DNA of 64,000 bases from Polytrichum commune (lineage: Eukaryota > Streptophyta > Polytrichopsida > Polytrichales > Polytrichaceae), in assembly GCA_950295325.1 (NCBI GenBank), contig OX485804.1, forward strand, positions 18,722,001 through 18,786,000, written 5' to 3'. The position numbers and the translations under genes were made by a program. Of this stretch, positions 56,357-64,000 are shown one piece after another (within the stretch, counting starts at the first letter, position 1; the number at the start of each line of letters is the position of its first letter). Under the pieces are notes generated by a model. The model did not search any database and was not told where the DNA came from. It saw only the letters and a list, made by a program, of their open reading frames with translations.

Positions 56357-58637
56357 ATGGAAGAAAGTGTTGTAGTCGAATCGGTTGGAGTTTTGCGTTT
56401 GCCGCACCATTGTGTGTCCCCTGCTCGCAGGTTTTTCACCCGCTGAAGCCTTTTAGAGCGAGGGGCCTGTTCAGGAAGGTTAGGAATTTGTAACGGAACG
56501 GGGACCTTCTGAGTTGCAGCAAGTATTCCATGGATGAGGATAAGATTGACGAGCGCTTCGTCCGATGCACCTCATTTTGGAGCAGGTTTAAACTCTGAAA
56601 ATTTAGCAACCTGCAGAGCGCCGGACTGAAACTACGGGGATGGGGTAGGAACTGTTACATCTCAGAAGTCCGTCCGTCCGCCGAACCTTTGTTCTCGCAA
56701 AGGCCTGGTTAGTGAGGATCGAAGTCCTGGAGACGATGTTTGCGAAATGTCATAGGAAATGTCGATACGATAGCGGTCTTGTAGAACTGTTTTAGCATCC
56801 AAAAGACGAGTAAGCCGCCGTTCGAGGGCTAGAACGTTGAGTGCCTCCGTGCGCTACCGAGAATCTTGTAAAAGTGCGCGTACGCTTAAGAGTTGAGTTG
56901 GAATTGAAGATCGCGCCGGGGTCCTGTGCGTGGGGTTTGAAAACGCTGGCTGTGTACGTGCGCATCGCCACAGCACACAGCTTTCCCGCTGTTTGGAAAC
57001 CTAGAATTTCTGTCTTCCACGGTTACATGCGCATAGAAAAATATGCATGTGGAATGGAGAAGTGATTAGCAGAAGAGGCATCCCGCACGATAGGTCGTGG
57101 GCGTGAAGGTTTTTGTAAGTTGTCGATGACGTCAGTGGTGCGCGTGTTGTATGCTGATGAGGTTTTCTTTCACTCTACAGACAGCAGGCTCCCACCCCCG
57201 AACTTGCGCCTGTTGCTGTTCCGAAGAAGGCCTTGGTGAAAAATGGTCGAAGGGAGGAGACGTTTGGAAATGGGAAACGTCCTGGCGATAGCCATAAGCC
57301 AGAGGATAGAAGAGTGTTAGTCAAGATGCCAGGAAATAGGCTGAAGATAGCGAGCTCCTCGCAAAATAACGGAAAGGAGCCAGACGATTATGGTCACAAA
57401 GTGACAGAGAGTAGCCAAATTGGCGTGAAGGAAGAAGAAGCCACCGCGGGGGAGGGACAGAAGCGACCCGCGTCAGACGGAGTGGATCTCCTGCAATGGG
57501 GCCAGAAGAAGCGTTTGCGATTCAACAACAAAATAGACGCCAAAGCTGTCGCGGAGGAGGCTTCCGAAGACAAGAAGGGCATCTCGAGAGCGGACAGACG
57601 AGTCCCGAAGGCAGAGAAGTCGTCAGCGGCGCCCGGTTCTCGGAGTAAAGGCCCGGCGGTCGCACCACACTCTCCAGCCAAATTTGCGGCTGCGGACAAC
57701 AGAAGGTGAGAGGATCGTTTTGAATCCATGTTGTTGGAAGCACGTCCTTGGTCCTTGGGTGTTCGTGTCCAGGCTTAGGTCAAGTTTGAGTGGGCAGTTG
57801 CGAAGGTCTCAGTTACAACTGAAGATGTAACTGAGATGCAATATTGGATCGGCAGGGATGCCGAGGGGACTCGAGCCACGGCCACAACGGCAGGAGCAGC
57901 CCGCAACCTGAACAATTACGCAAGCAACGGTCTGGAGAGCGAGGCGAACACCGCTCGCAAAGCAGACGTGCAGTCGCAGGCGCCTCCCGTGAACCCTGAC
58001 AAGGCCTCCGCGAGCCCCAGCAACACACCAGGGACACCTACGGCGGCCAGTGCGCGCACCGAAGAGAACGTGTACCAAGAAAGAGCAGCCTTGCTAGGAA
58101 AAGTAGACATGGAACTATTTCAGTGGCCAAAGTTTGTACTATCGTTATCTCGCAAGGAAAAGGAGGACGATTTTCTGGCGATCAAGGGCGTGAAGTTGCC
58201 GATACGGCCGAAGAAGAGGATAAAGAATGTGGAGAGGGTCCTTCATGTAAGTGGAAGAACGGTGTGATATGTGGCGTGGAAATATTTGCAGATGTGGTTG
58301 AGCAAAAAGTGTGAGAGGTTTAAATGGACTCATGTGGTCTGAACGTTGGTGTGAACCTCGTCTGTGATTGCAGTTCATAAGTCCCGGGTCATGGCTATGC
58401 GACCTCTCAAGGGAAAGATATGAAGTGAGAGAGAAGAAATCGACGAAGAAGGTAAGTCGACGCCGAGTTGGACGCGACAATTTGCTGTTTGATGTTCTGT
58501 TTGAGGTGGAAGGCAAGTGGAGTATGTTGGTGAGAGTAGCATGGAGGTGATGAGCTAGGGTTAATAAGTTGCTTGTTCCTGTGCAGAAACCAAGGGGGCT
58601 GAAGGCAATGGGTAGTGCAGATAGCGACTCTGAATAG
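56357..58637 (+). CDS. DUF1639 family protein, five exons
   Basis: Exons are 56357-56430, 57181-57705, 57856-58246, 58374-58451 and 58587-58637. All introns are GT-AG and all phases join, giving 372 residues. DUF1639 (plant-specific, molecular role not established) is shown by LLQWGQKKRLRF in exon 2, by WPKFVLSLSRKEKEDDFLAI and PIRPKKRIKNVERVLH at the end of exon 3, by WLCDLSRERYEVREKK in exon 4 and by the C-terminal KPRGLKAMGSADSDSE in exon 5. Most of the N-terminal half is low-complexity, charged and probably disordered, with many lysine and alanine residues; nuclear localisation is possible but only inferred. The ATG at 56357 is the first after an in-frame TGA; the short first exon carries LRLPHHCVSP, reminiscent of the family's N-terminal PLHNF-LP motif. 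Exon 1 is the least certain part. Confidence 0.85.
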
Positions 58638-60430
58638 AATGTGGGAGAACTTGGTGGTTCTTTGTGAAATCTCCAGGTATAGACTGGACATTGAATTATT
58701 TGAGCCTTGTACTATGCATTCAACGTTTTGGCACTGGTAATATTTGGAGATTTGGTAGAGGTCAGTTTACAATCTTCATATATTTTACAAGCTTGTAGAG
58801 GAACAGAGAGAACCGGAATGGACAGAAGTCTCAGAGATTCCGAGGTCTGATGTTTGTGTAGTTGTAGGGTCTCATTTGTGGCCACAGCCACTTTCCGGTC
58901 AGGAAGAAATAGAACCAGAGTCTGTTTGTGACGGCAGGGGTTGGTATAGCAGCTCGGAGTCATTCCTGTACATTTCTTCAGCATTGTCTGCACAGACAAC
59001 ATATGGTACAAACCCACTTTGTTCCATCCACAACCTCAGGGCTGGGATTATTTTTTGAGTGAAATGGATTGTCTGCATGGAATGTGAATTTTGTGGAAGG
59101 TGTTCTCCATGGCACTACAATGAATTGTGTATAGAAATGCAGAATGACTGAAATAGTCTGTATGGAAGTTGATGGCTAAGCTGTATTTTGGCAGTCATTA
59201 AGGGAAATCACATATTCTGGCAAGCAGATGACGTGAATGAAAGTTGGGTAATAAAAGTCATTTCCTATTACCCCTGTTTGACGATGTCCCCATATTGACT
59301 GGTTATAGAATGTGAAAAGTAGTATTTACGAACAGGTTAATAGTTTTAGAATCTTGGCAAAATGTTTAGAGTGAGTGGAGATTTGTTCAGTTGGGACAAA
59401 TTTGTGGAGCAGGAGGAAAATCTCGTATAAGTTTGTTTGGAGTATCTGAAAGAAGCACAAGAGTAGACAATGATGTCTTTGTTACCTTGAAATTATGCTA
59501 CCTTGGATGCAGGCAACCAAGGTGGTCTACCTTGGAGGTGTGGTAATGGTGACTGACAGTTTCCTGGATCTGCTGGCATCGTATGGAACTTGTTAAGATA
59601 CATTCTCAAACCAGGTTCAGTGATCCATTCTTTTGTTGCTGGGAAAGGAGGATATTCTGTTCATTAACAACTGCCGATTGAACTGAAATTTGTCAGACAA
59701 GTCTTCTCTTTTAGTTTGGAATGGTGCAATGATATTAGGACAGAAGACAGAACTGTCTGAAATTATATCTGCCTGGCAGTTTACATGTTGATCTTAGTTG
59801 GTGCTGTTATCATTCACACCTGACCATGTGGTTTTGCCCTTATTTGTATATCGGCTGCATGCTGTTAATACTTTGTGGTTGTCTACCCCTTCAGATCTGG
59901 GTTGAGGTCTAGTTCGGTTCTTTGCGACCTTATACTCTGAATCTGAAGATCAGGCAAAACTGAGGAGATCTAAACTTGGATCCAGAGGTTCAGATAGATA
60001 TTGATAACCTTCGAATGCGTCACTTGTTTTGTCTCCTGCTTCACTCTGAATGGTGGTTGGATGATGGGACCTCCATCTTTGATTAAAGCATGCACCCCAT
60101 GACAATGACTCTGAAGCAGGTATCCTGGACAGTTTTGAAGAGGAAATGTAGTTGGATAGAAGAATGAGAGCGTTCATGGCTTATGCAGGCAGTTGCTCTA
60201 AATTCACATCCGCATCCCATCGTCTGAGAATCAGATTGTAACGTTATTGATTTCACCCAAGTTTCTGAACCTTCCAATTCCTTCTATTGACCAAGTTTCT
60301 GTATCTCTTAATAAGTGTGCTACTTGATTTAGAACCTCCAATCCTTGATTGTTTCGGCACTAATCACATATTCAGGGCATTCCTGCAACTCCTGAATGAC
60401 TGTAAGTTCCTATGCAGGGTAATGTTAGTT
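58638..60430. other. 3' region of the DUF1639 gene and intergenic DNA
   Basis: The first few hundred bases are probably the 3' untranslated region. No further exon was recognised; a minus-strand frame at 59,950-60,177 looks protein-like but has no known motif. Confidence 0.35.
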
Positions 60431-60608
60431 CTTGGAACTATTCTACAAGAACGCTGTGCCGCTGGCAGTGATTGCTGGTTGTGAGCCAGAAGAGTTTGCC
60501 CGTTTCTCAACGAATTTGGGGATAAGTAGGTCTCAGCTACAGGTTGACAAGTTTGTGCCTACAATGTATCATATTCTAGAAGACAAGCTAGAAATCATTT
60601 CATCAATA
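60430..60608 (+). other. exon-like stretch, unknown gene
   Basis: A frame opening after GTTAG reads LELFYKNAVPLAVIAGCEPE, then LGISRSQLQVDKFV and ILEDKLEIISSIG, and meets GTAACC, a donor-like site. The composition is that of a globular protein and vaguely recalls HAD-type hydrolases, but this is not established. No partner exons were found, so it may be a gene fragment. Confidence 0.3.
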
Positions 60609-62689
60609 GGTAACCAGCAAACATCAAATTTTTCATGTTCATCATATGCACAAACATGAAGCCTCATATGATGTGGAGTTTGATGCATTGTAAGGCTTTG
60701 ATTGTTAAGTTGAAGGTCCAATGTGCAAGGAGATTGTTGGCCAGATGGATAGGCTATAAGACTACGACAGCGATCTTGTTTTGTGTGCTTACCCTAATCC
60801 AATCTCCACCCGTTAGGAAAGGGAAGGATACTAAAAATATAAAAACATGAATAATTCATGAAATGAGCAAACAACTGAAGCAACAACACAAACAACATGA
60901 CGAAAACGAACGAATATACACCCAAAATAAACACATTTCAAGTTGTATAAAAAATGATTTGGGGTTGGCTACCACACAACATTGTGTGAATTGGGGTCTT
61001 TGAAAGACTTGGTCATTCAAAACTCCAAGTTGCAATCATGTGTAGATAAAGGTAGTGTCTGAAACATTGATGATATTCCATAATCATGTGGCAAATTATT
61101 TGTAGATTGTAAAGCTAAACCATGTTTAAGAATAATGTGCATGGTTGAATTTGGAATTTAACATCACTATGCATTGGGTTGAATTCACGATTAAAATTCC
61201 ACCCATGAACAAGCGTATTAGCAAGGGAGTCACCAAATGACAAGCTTAAGTCTTCAGAAAACAAGGTTAAAAAATGCCATCAATTTTTTTCATTCCTTGA
61301 TGAACCACACCGCAATAGGTTTTGACCGAATTGGTCTAAAATTAAATGAAGATGTTTTGGATGAAGGTTTAGAAATTTATTTAATAATAATAATAGAGTT
61401 TCACAAAATTGCCGTAAAGAATCAGAAATAATTATTATGGATGTAGGAAATTAAGATTCCATTGCACCAAATTTTGTGATAAATATTGATAAATCCTCAT
61501 AAATTGCTTGTCTTCCTCACATTGTGAGTTTACATATCTCTTTCACAAACAAAGCATATCTTGTTTTGTTTGTTCCATTTGAGTTGTCTACATATCTCAT
61601 TATCAAATGATGATTGTCAAGTATAACATGAGCTTCTAGAAATTCTATTTTAAACCAAGTTGCATCTTCAAAATACTTGTCCAAATAAAGTAGGGTATCA
61701 TCTAATTGAGACCATTCTACAAATCTTTTAAATAATTCTTGTGCCAATGGTGCTCGTTCTTTGTTGTTGGGTGAATAGGTCCACCAATGGGAAATTCCTC
61801 GATGTCACTTGTTCATCACCGTGAATACTCCATTTATGGGGCTATATTTTTGTCCAATGGAATCAACATCAATTTAAAACCTTGCTAGCACATCATGGTG
61901 ATGATTTTCCGCTATTTGTAGAAAGCAGCCTCGGCTTACTGTAGGCAAGTGTGTGCTTACTAAGCCACCTTTGCATTTTTTTAATTAAAAAAACAACAAC
62001 TTTTTTTGTTCTACAATCATTCAAAAAGGATCACTACTTGTTGATGTGAAGACCCCAATGTACCATCGAACCCATTGCGATGTTGAAAATATTCAAGAAA
62101 ATAAGGAAATGTCTCTTTGTTCTTGGCAAATGCATGTCCCTCAACAACATTATTATATTAATCTATGTGGCCCGATTAAGCAAGTGATGTGGTCAATTTT
62201 TTTGAAGTGTGTGCCTTATGGACTATGGAGATAAAATCATTAATGTCAGCACGACTTGTCACTAAGGTAGATGAAGCTAATGTGGACACCTCCAGCTCTG
62301 TGGAATTATCTAGCGGATGGATTTAAGCATTAGAAGCTTGAGCATGTTAGTAATTGCGAATCAGGACCAAAGAATTTGAAATCGTTAAAATTGGAGTTGA
62401 GGAAGGTGTTGATCTAGGCTCCATAATCAAAGACTCTCTACTTCCCAATGTGGTGTTACACAGGGGAACTCTTTTATCATTCAATGTTGTGTAAGTGGAC
62501 AACATCAATAATAGATCCTACATGGGTCGCTTGCCAATGAAAACCAAGTTGAATGCCAATATTGATTGTGTCGTGTCTCTAAAGTGGTCACATGTAAGAT
62601 AAAATGTTGCCGAATTGTTTTTTTCATTATAGAATACCCACAATATAAATTGGTTGGCACCTCATAGCCACATGGAGCCTCCTAATTCG
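60609..62689. other. AT-rich DNA with possible transposon debris
   Basis: A minus-strand frame at 61,747-61,517 reads EWSQLDDTLLYLDKYF and is protein-like, without a recognised domain. The part from 62,240 leads into the repeat shared with 2.5 kb, suggesting a larger decayed element. Confidence 0.35.
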
Positions 62690-62940
62690 CCCACCTCATT
62701 CACAAAAATTAAGTGTGTCATAGCTTGGTGAAAAGCACTCCTCACTATGGAGGATGGTGGGTGTAGTTTGACTTTTGCAAAGGTGACCAACCCAAATATC
62801 ATCAAGGTGGTGGCTAAATTACCATGTATTACCCACCAAATTAAAGCAATTGTGCCACCGATTAAGAACCAAAAATAGGTGTTTGATTGAGGAAGCTAAC
62901 CGAATCAACCTCATCTACCTTAGATCAAAGCATAATTGAA
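62690..62940 (+). repeat. transposon-derived fragment, inverted partner of 2.47-2.72 kb
   Basis: The + strand reads LTFAKVTNPNIIKVVAKLPC with stops on either side. It is the same peptide, diverged, as the minus strand at 2,729-2,478. The element type is unknown. Confidence 0.5.
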
Positions 62941-64000
62941 CAAGTGATGTTGTCCACGCGCTTCTTTGAAAAAATTGAACTAGACATTGTAATGCAACCT
63001 CAGAGGGTATGAGGTTGTTGTCCATACCCTTGTCCATAACCGTGAAGGTTTTGTTATGCTACAAGTATATTGTAGATATGGGAGATCGCAATCCCACTCT
63101 AACCCATGCACATGCCTAGGTGAAATGAATTTGTTGGACTGTAAGAATCTTGATTTTATGTGATGTGGACATTGCCCTTTTGAGATAGGGATCCCATATT
63201 GATGTTTTGGGTCCCACATTCTCAAAGGCTTCAGTAAATATGAATTCAAGTTAGGCTCACAATTCCATTGAGGCCTTGGCAGATATGTCCAAATGGAAAT
63301 GTCTTAATTGTCATTTTGCATATGAAACTCAAGAATAAAATTGACCCATTGAGCTTGTATGTCATTGATTGTGCCTTACGTTATATCATATGAGGCCATC
63401 TAGTGGTGAGCAATATGCAACTTAGGTAGCAAATGTTGAAAGTGAAATCTTTGGTGGTACAACAAGGTCTTCCTTTGCTCTTTGGGATGCAAAGAGCCTA
63501 GCCAACATTAGTGAAATTCCACACATTGTGATTCATGAAAAAGGGTGTGCTATAATGCTGATATTTTTGAAGAAAATCTTTGTCAAAACAAATTGTAGCA
63601 TGTAATAAAAAAACATGAAAGATCATCACAATTTGGAATTGTATCCAGACATATCTTTCAATGCAATTTACTTCCTTCATAATAACAATATTATGGGGTC
63701 ATGAATTTGATTCCAACTCGACTTTCAACATTGCAATGTGCCATTGAATGCATCAATATGTTGAAAGTCAAGTTGTATTTACTATTTGTATTTACTAATC
63801 AAGTGTTTCATATGATAAGACAAGTGCATGGTCTAGGCTGACTATCTTACAAGCAAGGGCTTCGGCTAAATGCCACCTCTTTGAGTTGGGCCTCTACAAC
63901 TATCACCCGAGGTGAAAATCCATGCAATTATATCATAGCATGTAGATTTTCAATATACGTATATAGAGAGACTTCAAAAATCACATCAATGAACGAGGAC
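62941..64000. other. AT-rich DNA, nothing recognised
   Basis: No gene, terminal repeat or RNA gene could be supported to the end of the window. Confidence 0.4.

Noticed and set aside
1-64000. CRISPR arrays, bacterial operons, ribosome-binding sites
   Set aside because: The window is eukaryotic nuclear DNA: spliced genes, MITEs and LTR elements. The few tandem repeats lack spacer structure.

Overview
The window looks like nuclear DNA of a seed-free land plant (bryophyte, lycophyte or fern grade; a moss or liverwort is the easiest fit, but the species is not fixed by the sequence). Three things support this: plant-type genes with short introns (an augmin AUG5 gene, a DUF1639 gene, a BT1/folate-biopterin transporter locus), AT-rich intergenic DNA full of plant-type transposable elements, and a decayed dynein heavy chain, a gene family that flowering plants have lost but plants with swimming sperm keep.

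Layout. 1-3.6 kb: AT-rich, with one transposon-like fragment that recurs inverted near 62.8 kb. 3.6-8.5 kb, minus strand: a complete ten-exon AUG5 gene whose splice phases all join. 9.0-10.5 kb: a pogo-like MITE (TA target duplication) carrying a second, Harbinger-like MITE (TAA duplication). 11-14.6 kb: a 1-kb direct duplication with GGGT-repeat tracts and another MITE between the copies. 15-18.5 kb: two inverted retrotransposon gag fragments, one split by an hAT-like MITE, apparently sitting inside an older MITE. 19.8-20.7 kb: dynein pseudogene (+). 21.6-25.4 kb: BT1 transporter locus (-), with good exons but no 3' end. 26.3-27.2 kb: GC-rich promoter-like segment.

28.3-38.6 kb: one Ty3/gypsy-type LTR retrotransposon on the minus strand, bounded by a TAGAT duplication. 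Its left (3') LTR appears to be about 3.9 kb long and holds its own open reading frames behind a TATA box. The right (5') LTR is cut to about 0.7 kb by a deletion that also removed the primer-binding site and gag capsid. 39-41.8 kb: MITEs (one a near-intact sister of the 9-kb element, without the nested insertion) and the C-terminal part of a non-LTR reverse transcriptase. 42.5-47.8 kb: two solo-LTR-like repeats, a pogo-like element with a transposase DNA-binding remnant, and a 183-bp tandem array. 47.8-55.5 kb: mostly unrecognised, one MITE. 55.6-58.7 kb: a complete DUF1639 gene (+). 58.7-64 kb: little beyond an exon-like stretch and transposon debris.

The three cellular loci are unrelated in function and share no regulation that can be seen. 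The main story is layered transposon insertion, in which several insertion orders can be read from empty-site copies inside the same window. Exons and element ends were read by eye from splice signals, terminal repeats and target duplications; no alignment program or database was used.
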